From: Oerskovia jenensis
Lineage (GTDB): Bacteria; Actinomycetota; Actinomycetes; Actinomycetales; Cellulomonadaceae
Reading direction: 5' to 3'
Length of the DNA stretch: 64,000 nucleotides
Assembly: GCF_016907235.1 (NCBI RefSeq)
Contig: NZ_JAFBBO010000001.1
Span: forward strand, 2,108,001 to 2,172,000
Both the position numbers and the translations under genes were made by a program. Every line of letters begins with the position of its first letter. Position 1 is the stretch's first letter. This document shows positions 8,822-17,756 of this stretch, in pieces. The notes under the pieces are model-generated. The model was not told where the DNA came from and ran no database searches. It worked only from the letters and a program-made list of their open reading frames with translations.

Positions 8822-9066
8822 GCGAAGGATCGGTCCGGCGACGGGGCGATCGTGCAATGCCCGCACGTCGGGCGTCCACCGGCGCCGCATCGGCCGGGGG
8901 TGAGACGGCGGGCGGGCCGGTGAGCAAGCCCTCGCATGATCCCCGTGCGACGGCGTCGGAGCCGTGTCTGGGCGTGTCAGGCCGGTGCGTCGCCGTGTCG
9001 GAGCAGAAAGGGTGCCCCAACACGGGAAGGCCAGGAACCGTGACGGTTCCTGGCCTTCGCGTACTG
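8822..9066. other. Junction region between tRNA-Arg and the integrase operon
   Basis: About 245 bp without a credible gene. It should contain the promoter of the excisionase-integrase operon, the terminator hairpin at 9027-9057, and the island boundary if the attachment core lies in the tRNA 3' end. The partner attachment site is not in this window, so the core cannot be defined here. Confidence 0.5.
9027..9057 (-). terminator. Hairpin downstream of tRNA-Arg
   Basis: A perfect 14-bp inverted repeat (arms 9027-9040 and 9044-9057, loop of three bases) lies just past the tRNA 3' end. There is no clear U-tract, as is common for high-GC actinobacterial hairpins. Confidence 0.7.
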
Positions 9067-9139
9067 TGCGCCCGGAGGGATTCGAACCCCCAACCTTCTG
9101 ATCCGTAGTCAGATGCTCTATCCGTTGAGCTACGGGCGC
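9067..9139 (-). tRNA. tRNA-Arg (anticodon ACG)
   Basis: 73-nt cloverleaf read on the minus strand: acceptor GCGCCCG pairs with CGGGCGC, discriminator A, anticodon loop CTACGGA with ACG at 34-36, and GGTTCGAATCC T-arm. No CCA is encoded. Its 3' end faces the integrase, making it the probable attachment site of the island on the left. Confidence 0.95.
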
Positions 9140-9322
9140 CCGGCCGCTCTGCGATTTCTCTTGAGCAGCCGTCGAGAAGACTACAACGAGTTTCGCTGGA
9201 TACTCAAACCGATACGGGCTGACCAGCCACTTCGTGACGCACGACACCACGGTGGCCACGTCGCGACCTGTCCTGGCTCGACGGGGAACCGCGAAATCCT
9301 GCCACTTCCACCGCACGAGGCG

Positions 9323-11293
9323 CTACAGCGGCACGTCCCGGCTCAGCACGATGGTCCGCTCGCGGGGCAGGTCGAGGGTCTCGACCGGGTCGGGCACGAG
9401 CCGGTACAGGCCGAGGAAGAGGCGTTGGGACCAGCGCGGCATCCTGGACCGCGGGGTCGAACGGGGTACCGACAGCGACACGAAGTAGGTCGCGGTCCCG
9501 AGGTCGACGCCGTGCATCAGGTCGGGCGCGTCTCGCTGAACCTGGGCCAGCAGGCGGACGACTCGTGGGCGTTCGCGGAACCCGTAGGTCGCGACGATCT
9601 CGACGACGCCCTCGTCCCCGACGGGGGCCGCCCGGTACCTCTCGCCGGCCGGGACGACGGGGCGGTCGCTCGTCGCCCAGCTCACGAGCAGGACGTGCCG
9701 CTGGAGCGCGTGGTTCTGCTCGACCATGGATCGCAGGGCGAGCGGCACGACGCCGCGGTGCCTGCTGAGGAAGACCGCGGTCCCCCGGGTCCTGGTCACG
9801 GAGCCGTGCGCCTCCAGGACGTCCTCGACGCGTTGGACAGTGGTCTCGAGCGCGAGGCGCCCGCGGTCGACGTGCCGCCGGCCCGTCCACCAGGTGGTCA
9901 TGACGACGAACACGAGGGCGCCGACCGTCAGGGGCAGCCATCCGCCCGAGCCGACCTTGGCGAGGTTGGCGGCGAGGAGGACGAGGACGAGGACGAGGAT
10001 CGAGCCGGCGACGACGAACCGGCCGGTAGGGCGCCGTCGGGACGTCCAGGTGTGGGCAAGGTAGACGACCGTGGTGATCGAGATGGTCAGCGTCACGGCG
10101 ATGCCGTACGCGGAGGCGAGCGCTCCCGAGGACCGGAACGCCAGGACGATGAGCAGGACCGCCACCGCCAGGAGGACGTTCACGGCGGGCAGGTAGATCT
10201 GTCGGCTGTTCGCGGACGAGGTGTGGACGGTCCGCAGGGGTGGGAGGACCCCGAGGCGACCGCCCTGGTGGACGACCGAGAAGGCTCCCGAGACCACGGC
10301 CTGTGACGCGATGATGGTCGCAAGGGTCGCGAGGACGACGACGGGCATCGCCAGGGGGGCGGGGACGAGCGAGAAGAACGGGTTGCGGGCGGCCTCGGGC
10401 GAGGCGATGAGGTGACCACCCTGCCCCAGGTAGCTCAGGGCGAGCGCGGGGAACACGACGAAGGTCCAGGCGCGGGCGATGGGCCGTCGCCCGAAGTGCC
10501 CGAGGTCGGCGTACAGGGCCTCGGCCCCGGTCACGGCGAGGACCACGGCGCCCAGCGACAGGAAGGCCGCCGCGGGGTGGTCGAGGAAGAACAGCACGAC
10601 CCAGTGCGGGGAGACGGCCACCAGGACGTCGGGCGTCTCGACCACGCCGCGGACGCCGCACGCGGCGAGGGTCGCGAACCAGAGCAGCATGACGGGCCCG
10701 AAGAGCCGTCCGATCGCCCGGGTGCCGAACCGCTCGACGAGGAACAGGCTCGCGAGGATCGCGAGGGCCAGCGGCACCACGAACCGCGCGAGCGAAGGTT
10801 CGACGACCTCGAGGCCCTCGACGGCCGACAGGACGGAGATGGCCGGGGTGATGACGCTGTCCCCGAGGAACATCGCGGCTCCGAGCATGCCGAGCACGGT
10901 GACGACGAGGGTCGCCCTGCGCCCACCGTGCGACCGGCCGAGGGTGCGCCGGAGCAGTCCGAGCAGGGCGAGCAGCCCACCCTCGCCGTCGTTGTCCGCC
11001 CGGAGGAAGAGTCGGACGTACAGGATGCTCACGACGAGGGTCAGGGTCCACAGGATCGTCGAGGTCATCCCGTAGACGAAGGTCCGGTCGGGCTCGACCC
11101 CCGCGCCCCGTGCCGTGGCGACCACGGCCGTCGCTGCGTACAGGGGGCTCGTCCCGATGTCTCCGAACACGACGCCGAGCGCCCCGACGAGGGCGAGGGC
11201 GCTCGTGGCCCGCCCGCGCCCCGCCGGGGCCTGGGTCACGCCGTCCGCCGTGCGTGCGATGGTGCCTCCCCGCCGTGCGCCGCGGGGCGGCAT
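9323..11293 (-). CDS. kup: Kup-type low-affinity potassium transporter
   Basis: 656 aa, the normal Kup length. The N-terminus has ALVGALGVVFGDIGTSPLYA, a hallmark of the KUP/HAK/KT family, followed by about twelve membrane segments (for example WTLTLVVSILYVRLFL, FLGDSVITPAISVLSAVEGL, ALAIDVWP-type loops absent) and a cytoplasmic C-terminal domain from about residue 500. It mediates proton-coupled K+ uptake in other bacteria. The ATG at 11293 has no strong ribosome-binding site, and GTG at 11239 is an alternative start closer to the conserved region. It stands alone, divergent from the FAH-family gene. Confidence 0.92.
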   Translation of the reverse strand: MPPRGARRGGTIARTADGVTQAPAGRGRATSALALVGALGVVFGDIGTSPLYAATAVVATARGAGVEPDRTFVYGMTSTILWTLTLVVSILYVRLFLRADNDGEGGLLALLGLLRRTLGRSHGGRRATLVVTVLGMLGAAMFLGDSVITPAISVLSAVEGLEVVEPSLARFVVPLALAILASLFLVERFGTRAIGRLFGPVMLLWFATLAACGVRGVVETPDVLVAVSPHWVVLFFLDHPAAAFLSLGAVVLAVTGAEALYADLGHFGRRPIARAWTFVVFPALALSYLGQGGHLIASPEAARNPFFSLVPAPLAMPVVVLATLATIIASQAVVSGAFSVVHQGGRLGVLPPLRTVHTSSANSRQIYLPAVNVLLAVAVLLIVLAFRSSGALASAYGIAVTLTISITTVVYLAHTWTSRRRPTGRFVVAGSILVLVLVLLAANLAKVGSGGWLPLTVGALVFVVMTTWWTGRRHVDRGRLALETTVQRVEDVLEAHGSVTRTRGTAVFLSRHRGVVPLALRSMVEQNHALQRHVLLVSWATSDRPVVPAGERYRAAPVGDEGVVEIVATYGFRERPRVVRLLAQVQRDAPDLMHGVDLGTATYFVSLSVPRSTPRSRMPRWSQRLFLGLYRLVPDPVETLDLPRERTIVLSRDVPL

Positions 11294-11462
11294 CGGTCCG
11301 CCGGCCCGTCCTCCTCAGTGTCGTGCCGGGTCCCCGTGTCAGCCACGCCAGCCATCACATCGGACGTCATACCTCCTGTAGTCTCACGGGAGCCGGCACG
11401 ACCGCGCCGACCCCCGCGGGCCACACCCGCGGACGGATTGCCCGCAGACGGAGGAACCCACC

Positions 11463-12200
11463 GTGAGACTCGCTCGGATCGACACCCCCACCGGCCCTCG
11501 ACCCGTCGTCCAGGACGGTGACGTCTGGGCCGTCGTCGTCGACCACTACGCCCCGGTCCTCGAGCGCACGGGCGAGACCCACCCCGTCAACGGTGCCCGC
11601 CTCCTCGCGCCGTGCGAGCCGCGGGTCGTGCTCGGCATGGCGCACAACAGCGGCCCCGCGGACCGCCTCGTCCCGCCGCAGGCGTTCGCCAAGTCGGCAC
11701 GCACCGTGATCGGCCCGGGGGAGCCCGTGCGGCTCGACCCGGCCGCGGGCAAGGTCGTGGTCGAGGGCGAGCTCGCGATCGTCATCGGCCGCACGTCCCG
11801 CCACCTCACGCCCGAGCAGGTCCCCGGTGCGATCCTGGGCTGGACCGTCGGCAACGACGTCACGGCGTACGAGCAGAGCGCGCTCGACGACAAGTTCACG
11901 CAGTCCAAGAACGGCGACGGCTTCACGCCGCTCGGCCCCTGGATCGAGACGGACCTCGCCACCCCGGGCGCCCTCGCGATCGACGTCCAGGTCGACGGCG
12001 CCACCCAGGCCGAGGCGTCGACGTCGGGCCTCGCGTGGGACGTCGTCGAGCAGCTCGTCTACCTGACGTCGCACCTGACCCTCGGTCCGGGCGACGTGGT
12101 CCTCACGGGGTCGCCGAGCACGTCGGCGCACGTCGTGCCGGGTCAGACCGCCGACATCACGATCGAGGGCATCGGGACGCTCACCAACCCGATCACCTGA
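11463..12200 (+). CDS. Fumarylacetoacetate hydrolase family protein
   Basis: 245 aa from a GTG at 11463 with GGAGGAA just upstream. FAH-family fold: the metal-binding segment VVEGELAIVIGRTSRHL near residue 95 supplies acidic ligands, followed by GWTVGNDVTAYE, FTPLGPWIE and a C-terminal DVVLTGSPS. The family contains 2-hydroxyhepta-2,4-diene-1,7-dioate isomerases, acylpyruvases and oxaloacetate tautomerases, so the reaction cannot be chosen from sequence. It is monocistronic: kup is divergent, and a hairpin at 12216-12259 follows the stop. Confidence 0.85.
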   Translation: MRLARIDTPTGPRPVVQDGDVWAVVVDHYAPVLERTGETHPVNGARLLAPCEPRVVLGMAHNSGPADRLVPPQAFAKSARTVIGPGEPVRLDPAAGKVVVEGELAIVIGRTSRHLTPEQVPGAILGWTVGNDVTAYEQSALDDKFTQSKNGDGFTPLGPWIETDLATPGALAIDVQVDGATQAEASTSGLAWDVVEQLVYLTSHLTLGPGDVVLTGSPSTSAHVVPGQTADITIEGIGTLTNPIT

Positions 12201-12215
12201 CCCGCGCTCAGACAG

Positions 12216-12259
12216 TTGTCAGAACCAGCGTGACCTCGAGCTCACGCTCGTTCTGACAA
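12216..12259. terminator. Long interrupted inverted repeat after the FAH-family gene
   Basis: Arms 12216-12225 and 12250-12259 are perfect 10-bp complements. An inner 7-bp pair (12227-12233 with 12242-12248) continues the stem around an 8-base loop. Sited 15 bp after the stop codon, it probably terminates transcription. Confidence 0.55.
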
Positions 12260-12305
12260 GCGTGCGGGCACGCGTGCGGGCAGGCGTGCGGGCACGCGTG
12301 CGGGC
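12260..12305. repeat. Tandem 12-bp repeat
   Basis: Almost four head-to-tail copies of GCGTGCGGGCAC or GCGTGCGGGCAG, starting directly after the hairpin and before the ABC transporter gene at 12423. Confidence 0.85.
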
Positions 12306-12422
12306 CGTCGAGACGTACGCCGCGAGGACGGCGACCGGTCCCCCCAGGGCATGACCCGCCGTCGGGCAGGTCCCCACCGTGGCCGGACGCGGTGCACCCC
12401 GTCCTCGCCGAAGGATGGGGGC

Positions 12423-13268
12423 ATGACGAACCTCGGCCCTGCCCCCTCGACCGGCTCGCCCCTCGTCGCCTCCGGGCTGACGAAGGTCTACGGCACCGAC
12501 CACACCGCCACGCACGCCCTCGCGGGCGTCTCCCTCACAGTCTCCCCCGGCGAGTCCGTCGCCATCATGGGCCCTTCGGGCTCGGGCAAGACGACGCTCC
12601 TGCACTGCCTCGCGGGCATCGTCAAGCCCACCTCGGGCACGGTGTCCTGGCGCGGGGAGGACCTCACGACCCTGAGCGAGAGCCGGCGCACGGCCCTGCG
12701 CCGCGAGGACTTCGGCTTCGTCTTCCAGTCGGGCCAGCTCCTGCCCGAGCTCCCCGCGGTCGAGAACGCCGCCCTGCCGCTCATGCTCGCGGGCACCCCG
12801 CGCGCCCAGGCCACGCAGGTCGCGGCGGCCTGGCTCGCGCACCTGGGACTGGCCGGCATGGAGCAGCGTCGACCGGGCGAGCTCTCGGGAGGCCAGGCGC
12901 AGCGCGTCGCGATCGCACGTGCCCTCGTCGGGTCGCCAGGCGTCGTGTTCGCCGACGAGCCCACCGGGGCGCTCGACCAGGGCACGGGCGCCGAGGTCCT
13001 GTCGGTGCTGACGGCCGCGGTCCAGGCGTCGGGCGCCGCGCTCGTGATCGTCACGCACGACGCGGGCGTGGCCCGCTACTGCTCGCGCACCGTCACGATG
13101 CGCGACGGTCGCATCTCGGGCGAGTTCCACGCGAACGCGCCCGCGCAGCAGCAGCCCGCCCCGCCGCCGCACGCGCCCGACGACGCCACGCGCGCAGCCA
13201 TGGCCGCGCACCCCGCGAACGGCGCACCCTCGGCGCAGCACGACCCCACGCAGGGGGTCTCCCGATGA
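12423..13268 (+). CDS. ABC exporter ATPase, LolD/MacB type
   Basis: 281 aa from the ATG at 12423. Complete ATPase: Walker A GPSGSGKTT near residue 55, Q-loop VFQSGQLLPELPAVENAALPLML, signature LSGGQAQRVAIARAL, Walker B VVFADEPTGALD and H-loop IVTHD. The EPTGALD and Q-loop pattern are those of the LolD/MacB/FtsE group, which work with FtsX-like permeases. An extra Ala/Pro/Gln-rich C-terminal tail of about 45 residues follows the ATPase core. The stop overlaps the permease start by four bases (ATGA), so the two form a transporter. The substrate is unknown; macrolide, peptide or lipoprotein transport are family precedents. Confidence 0.9.
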   Translation: MTNLGPAPSTGSPLVASGLTKVYGTDHTATHALAGVSLTVSPGESVAIMGPSGSGKTTLLHCLAGIVKPTSGTVSWRGEDLTTLSESRRTALRREDFGFVFQSGQLLPELPAVENAALPLMLAGTPRAQATQVAAAWLAHLGLAGMEQRRPGELSGGQAQRVAIARALVGSPGVVFADEPTGALDQGTGAEVLSVLTAAVQASGAALVIVTHDAGVARYCSRTVTMRDGRISGEFHANAPAQQQPAPPPHAPDDATRAAMAAHPANGAPSAQHDPTQGVSR

Positions 13269-14629
13269 AGGCGACCCTCGACCTGTGGTGGCTCCTGCGC
13301 CGCCGCAGCTCCGACGCGCGCGACCCCCAGGGCCTGACCAACGTCCTGGCGATCATCGCGTTCGCCGCGACGACCGCGATCCTGCTCGTCGTCGTCGGCG
13401 GCGTGGGGGCCTTCGTGGCTCGCGCCGGCGGGTTCGACGGTATGGCGAACGGGCCCGAGGCGGGCGCAGGCTCCTACGACAGCCAGTACCCGATCTTCGC
13501 GGCCATCGCGTCCCTCCTGCTGCTCATCCCGCTCGTGACGCTGGGCGGTGCCGCGGCCCGCCTCGCGGTGGCTCGCCGCGACGCCCGCCTCGCGTCGCTG
13601 CGCCTCGCGGGGGCGACGACCGGCCAGGTCGCCACGCTCACGGTCCTCGACGCGGCCGCGCAGGCCCTCGTGGGCGCCCTGGTGGGTCTGGTCGGCTACG
13701 CGGCCCTGCTGCCGCTGGTGGCCCAGCTGCGCTTCCAGGGGCGGACGTTCGAGATCTCCGAGCTGTGGGTCGGCGTGCCCGTGCTGCTGCTCGCGGTCGT
13801 GGGCGTCGTGCTCGTCGCCCTGGTCTCGGCCGCCGTCTCGTTGCGCCGGGTCGCGATCACTCCCCTGGGCGTCGCGGCCCGTGTGACCCCGCCGGGCATG
13901 AAGGCGGTCCGTCTGCTCTCGATCGCGGTCGCCTTCATCGCGATGCTCGTCGTCACGAACGTCTCGTTCGGCGGCGCCGGTGTCACGATCGCGATCCTCA
14001 CCCTCGTGCTCGTGGCCGGTTTCGCGACGCTCAACGTCGTCGGCCCGTTCGTCATCTGGGTCGTCGGCCGCCTGACCGCGCGAGGCGCGCGCAACGTCCC
14101 GACGCTCCTCGCAGGCCGCCGCATCGTCGACTCGCCCAAGACCGCGTGGCGGTCGGTCGGCGGCGTCGCCCTCGCGACCTTCATCGCCGGGATCACGAGC
14201 GTCCTCGCGCTGTTCGACCCGAGCATGGGCGCCGACCCCGAAGAGGTCCAGTTCGTGGTCGACCTGGTCACGGGCGGCTTCCTGACCCTCGCGATCGCGG
14301 GCGTCCTGGCTGCTGTCTCGACGGGGGTCATGCAGGCCGGACGCGTGATCGACCAGCGGGGCGAGTATCGCGCGCTGACCCTCGCGGGCACCGACCTCAA
14401 GACCCTCGACAAGGCGCGGTTCCGCGAGACCGTCATCCCGCTGGCAGCGAGCGTGGGCCTCGCGACCGTCGCCTCGCTCCTGTTCATGGTGCCCGTCCTC
14501 GGGATCAACGCGTTCGCGAACGTCGACGTGGTGCTGCAGTTCCTGGCGTGCGTCGCGGGGGCCTCGGCGCTCGTGCTGGCCGGGGCGGCCGCGTCACGGT
14601 TCGTGGTGCGCTCGGCCATGGCCGCCTGA
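13265..14629 (+). CDS. FtsX-like ABC permease
   Basis: 454 aa starting at the ATG that overlaps the ATPase stop; upstream in-frame codons belong to the ATPase gene. About eight membrane segments are visible, including AIIAFAATTAILLVVVGGVGAFV near the N-terminus and paired segments around 95-235, 250-300 and 340-450. ARLASLRLAGATTGQVATLTVLDAAAQALVG is the coupling region typical of FtsX/MacB-fold permeases, and a second related RALTLAGTDLKTLDKARFRE occurs near residue 380, giving the usual two-repeat layout. There is no large extracellular domain, which suggests a small-molecule or peptide exporter rather than a cell-division FtsX. Confidence 0.85.
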   Translation: MKATLDLWWLLRRRSSDARDPQGLTNVLAIIAFAATTAILLVVVGGVGAFVARAGGFDGMANGPEAGAGSYDSQYPIFAAIASLLLLIPLVTLGGAAARLAVARRDARLASLRLAGATTGQVATLTVLDAAAQALVGALVGLVGYAALLPLVAQLRFQGRTFEISELWVGVPVLLLAVVGVVLVALVSAAVSLRRVAITPLGVAARVTPPGMKAVRLLSIAVAFIAMLVVTNVSFGGAGVTIAILTLVLVAGFATLNVVGPFVIWVVGRLTARGARNVPTLLAGRRIVDSPKTAWRSVGGVALATFIAGITSVLALFDPSMGADPEEVQFVVDLVTGGFLTLAIAGVLAAVSTGVMQAGRVIDQRGEYRALTLAGTDLKTLDKARFRETVIPLAASVGLATVASLLFMVPVLGINAFANVDVVLQFLACVAGASALVLAGAAASRFVVRSAMAA

Positions 14630-14651
14630 TCGCGGCCCGTGCCACGCACTG

Positions 14652-14695
14652 CCGGTGCCCGACGGCGGGGCTCGCGTCCCGCCGTCGGGCACCGG
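14652..14695 (+). terminator. Hairpin after the FtsX-like permease
   Basis: Perfect 18-bp stem (14652-14669 with 14678-14695) around an 8-base loop, 22 bp after the stop. Its arm contains the CCGCCGTCGGGC motif also found in the hairpin at 62408. Confidence 0.8.
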
Positions 14696-14771
14696 TCGTG
14701 CGTCGAGCACGGGGGTGCGGGCGGCCGGGAAGGAGTGTCGGGTGGCGCGGCGGCGCGCACTCCCGGGCAAC

Positions 14772-14806
14772 AGAAAAGGCCCCGGGCCTGACGCAGCCGG
14801 GACCTT
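14772..14806 (-). terminator. Intrinsic terminator of tRNA-Ser(GCT)
   Basis: On the minus strand a 10-bp stem (one G-U pair; arms 14797-14806 and 14776-14785) is followed by four T residues, just past the tRNA 3' end. Confidence 0.75.
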
Positions 14807-14812
14807 CCTGAG

Positions 14813-14901
14813 CGGAGACGGAGGGATTTGAACCCTCGAACGGGTTGCCCCGTTACCACCTTAGCAGGGTGGCGCACTAGACCTGACTATGCGACGTCTC
14901 C
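14813..14901 (-). tRNA. tRNA-Ser (anticodon GCT)
   Basis: 89-nt class II tRNA with a long variable arm. Acceptor GGAGACG pairs with CGTCTCC, discriminator G, anticodon loop CTGCTAA, T-loop GGTTCAAATCC. No encoded CCA. Confidence 0.95.
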
Positions 14902-15035
14902 ATGCTCGGATGCTAGGCACCGAGCGTCGCAAGGCTACCTTCTCGGGGCACTGCGGAGCAAAACAGCGGCGTGAGTCGCGCGTTCTCCGCGCCCTCCCGC
15001 CCCGTGGCGCCGCGCAGCAGCCCGCCGGGAGACGG

Positions 15036-15074
15036 CCGGAGCCGCCCTCCTCTCGGTGAGGAGGGCGGCTCCGG
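15036..15074 (-). terminator. Terminator hairpin of the MMPL gene
   Basis: Perfect 17-bp stem (15036-15052 with 15058-15074), 5-base loop, 30 bp after the stop of the MMPL transporter. Confidence 0.8.
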
Positions 15075-15104
15075 CGGTGTCGCTGCGGGCCTGTGCCGTG
15101 GGCG

Positions 15105-17717
15105 TCAGCCCCGGACGCCCGCGGCGTCCTTGTCGAGGTCGTCCTCGGGAGCGGCCTCCGAGACGCCGGCGGCCGCGTGCGGGTGGCGACGTTCGAGCGA
15201 GGCGCCCTCCACGTCGACGTCGGGCAGGATCCTGTCGAGCCAGCGCGGCAGCCACCACGCCTTGTCGCCCGCGAGGTGCATGAGCGCGGGCACGACCATC
15301 ATGCGGATCACGAACGCGTCGACGAGCACGCCGAACGCGAGCGCGAAACCGATCGGCCGGATCATCGCGCTGTGCGAGAAGATGAAGCCGCCGAACACCG
15401 CGATCATGATGATCGCCGCGGCCGTCACGACCGAGCGCCCGGCCCGGACCCCCTGCACGACCGCGACACGCGCCGGCGCACCGTGCGCGTACGCCTCCCG
15501 CATGCCCGACCCGAGGAAGAGCATGTAGTCCATCGCGAGCCCGAACAGGATGCCGACCAGGATCGTCGGCAGGAAGTTCAGGATCGGGCCCGGGCTCTCG
15601 ACGCCGAACACGCCGCCCAGCCAGCCCCACTGGTAGATCGCGACGACCCCGCCGAGGGCGGCGAAGTACGACAGGATGAAGCCGAGCGTCGCGATGACCG
15701 GGACGAAGATCGACCGGAACACCAGGACCAGGATGATCAGCGACAGGCCGACCACGACCGCGAGGTAGACCGGCAGCGCGGACGCGAGCTTCTCCGAGAT
15801 GTCGACGTTGCCGCTCGCCGAGCCCGCGACGCCGATCTCGTACGTCCCGTCAATGGGCGACATGTCGCGCAGCGTGTGCACGAGCTCCTCGGTCGACTCG
15901 CTCGTGGGGCCCTCGGCGGGCACGACCTGGAACGCCGCGACCGTCCCGTCCTCGGACGTGCCGATGGGCGCGACCGCCACGACGTCCTCCTGGTCGAAGA
16001 GCGCCTGGGCGATCTCCACCTGGGCCGCCATGGACTCGGCCTCGGCCTCAGACCCCGCCTCGACGGCGGGCAGGTCGGCGACGACGAGCAGCGTCCCGTT
16101 CTGGCCCTCGCCGAACTTCTCGGCGAGCGTCGAGTACGCCTGGTACTGCGTCGAGTCGTGCGGCTCGGTCGAGCCGTCGGGCAGGTTGAGCCGCAGGTCG
16201 AGCGCGGGCAGCGCCACGAGCAGGAGCGCCGCGATACCGACGACGACGCGCACCACGGCCCAGCCGGTCGACATGGGACGGACCTCGGCGGGCGCAGGGG
16301 CGACCACCTGCGCGTCCTGCGCGCCCTGCTCACCCGTCGCACCGTTCGCCGTGCCCGCGAGGCGCGCACGCTCCTTCGTGCTGAGGATCCGCTGACCCAC
16401 GAGCCCGAGCAGTGCGGGCGTGAGCGTCACGGCGATGAGCACCGCGATCGCGATGCACGCCGCGCCGACCGTGCCCATGAGGCCCAGGAACGGGATGCCC
16501 GTGACGTTGAGGGCGAGCAGTGCGACGAGCACCGTGGTGCCCGCGAACACGACCGCGTTGCCCGACGTCCCGTTGGCGAGCGCGATCGACTCGTGCAGGT
16601 CGTCGCCCGCCTTGAGCTGACGACGGTGCCGGTTGACGATGAAGAGCGAGTAGTCGATCCCGACCGCCAGCCCGAGCATGAGCCCGAGCACGGGCGTCAC
16701 CGACGCCATCTCGACGACCCCGGAGAGCGACAGCGCACCCAGCGCGCCGATACCGACGCCGATGAGGGCCGTGAGGATCGGCAGACCGGCACCGATGAGC
16801 GTGCCGAGCATCACGACGAGCACGACCGCGGCGACCAGCAGGCCGACGATCTCCCCCGCGCCGATGATGCTCGGGGCGCCCATGGTCATGTCGGCCGAGA
16901 GGTCCACGTCGAGGTCCGAGGGGGCGGCGTCGAAGACCGAGACGAGCTCGTCCTTGGTCTCCTGCGGGATCTCCATCTGCGGGTCCGTGAACGAGATCAT
17001 GACGATCGCGGTCGTGCCGTCCTCGGAGACCATGCGGATCTCGGAGGCCATGTCGAGCAGGGTCGCTCCCTGCTCGAGCTGGGCGGCCTGCTCCTCGAGC
17101 TGGGTCGCACCGTCGTCGAGGGTCGTCTGCTGCGCGTCGAGGGCAGCGCGCCCCTGGTCGATCGTCGCCTGCTGGGCGTCGAGCTGCGGCTGGGCCTGCG
17201 CGAGCATGCCCGCGGCCTCGGCCTGGGCGCGAGCGGCGTCGAGCTGGGCCTGACCGGCCTCGACCTGGGCGCGGGCCGCGTCGAGCTGGGCCTGACCCGC
17301 GACGAGCTGAGCACGGCCCGCCTCGACCTGGGCGCGACCGTCCTCGACCTGCTGGCGCTGCGTGGCCCGGTCCGCCTCGGTCGTGAACGGGTCCATGACC
17401 GAGGTCACACCGTCGACCTGGGCGGCGTCGGCGACCAGTGCGGCGACCTCCTCCTGCTGGTCGGCCGTGAACTTCTCGCCGTCCGCGGTCTGGACGACGA
17501 CGGTCCCCGTCCCGCCCGAAGCATCCGGGAAGTCGCTCTGCAGGCGGTCGGTCACCTCGGCCGTGGGGGTGCCGGGGATGGAGAAGGTCGTCGCGAGGGT
17601 GCCCGCGCCGAGCGCGAACGCCACACCTGCCGCGACGAGGATCGCGAGCCACGCGACGATCACCGTCTTTGCGCGTCGCGCCGACCAGCGGCCGACGCGG
17701 TAGAGAAATTCAGCCAT
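15105..17717 (-). CDS. MMPL/RND-family membrane transporter with heptad-repeat insert
   Basis: 870 aa. RND-type architecture: one membrane segment at about 18-40, a first extracytoplasmic domain, six segments at about 290-470, a second extracytoplasmic domain and six more segments at about 630-830. GLAVGIDYSLFIVNRHRRQL and GLAMDYMLFLGSGMREAY are the two copies of the MMPL motif with the proton-relay aspartates. The first external domain contains about 14 near-identical heptads (residues 123-221, for example QVEAGRAQLVAGQAQLDAAR), predicting a long coiled coil not usual in MMPL proteins. It follows a TetR gene by 39 bp, so it is probably a repressor-controlled exporter of a drug or lipid. Confidence 0.9.
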   Translation of the reverse strand: MAEFLYRVGRWSARRAKTVIVAWLAILVAAGVAFALGAGTLATTFSIPGTPTAEVTDRLQSDFPDASGGTGTVVVQTADGEKFTADQQEEVAALVADAAQVDGVTSVMDPFTTEADRATQRQQVEDGRAQVEAGRAQLVAGQAQLDAARAQVEAGQAQLDAARAQAEAAGMLAQAQPQLDAQQATIDQGRAALDAQQTTLDDGATQLEEQAAQLEQGATLLDMASEIRMVSEDGTTAIVMISFTDPQMEIPQETKDELVSVFDAAPSDLDVDLSADMTMGAPSIIGAGEIVGLLVAAVVLVVMLGTLIGAGLPILTALIGVGIGALGALSLSGVVEMASVTPVLGLMLGLAVGIDYSLFIVNRHRRQLKAGDDLHESIALANGTSGNAVVFAGTTVLVALLALNVTGIPFLGLMGTVGAACIAIAVLIAVTLTPALLGLVGQRILSTKERARLAGTANGATGEQGAQDAQVVAPAPAEVRPMSTGWAVVRVVVGIAALLLVALPALDLRLNLPDGSTEPHDSTQYQAYSTLAEKFGEGQNGTLLVVADLPAVEAGSEAEAESMAAQVEIAQALFDQEDVVAVAPIGTSEDGTVAAFQVVPAEGPTSESTEELVHTLRDMSPIDGTYEIGVAGSASGNVDISEKLASALPVYLAVVVGLSLIILVLVFRSIFVPVIATLGFILSYFAALGGVVAIYQWGWLGGVFGVESPGPILNFLPTILVGILFGLAMDYMLFLGSGMREAYAHGAPARVAVVQGVRAGRSVVTAAAIIMIAVFGGFIFSHSAMIRPIGFALAFGVLVDAFVIRMMVVPALMHLAGDKAWWLPRWLDRILPDVDVEGASLERRHPHAAAGVSEAAPEDDLDKDAAGVRG
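17054..17351 (-). repeat. 21-bp tandem repeats encoding a heptad coiled coil
   Basis: Within the MMPL gene, units such as QVEAGRA, QLVAGQA and QLDAARA recur with a strict seven-residue period. On DNA this is an imperfect 21-bp tandem array, prone to copy-number change. Confidence 0.8.
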
Positions 17718-17756
17718 GAGAGTCCTTCGGTTGCGCGCGAGTACGCGGTGGGAGGG

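Noticed and set aside
8822-9316. In-frame extension of the excisionase-like gene
   Set aside because: It translates the tRNA-Arg gene (QRIEHLTTDQKVGGSNPSGR is a typical tRNA-derived false peptide).
12260-12305. Possible CRISPR-like array
   Set aside because: Twelve-base units are head to tail with no spacers.
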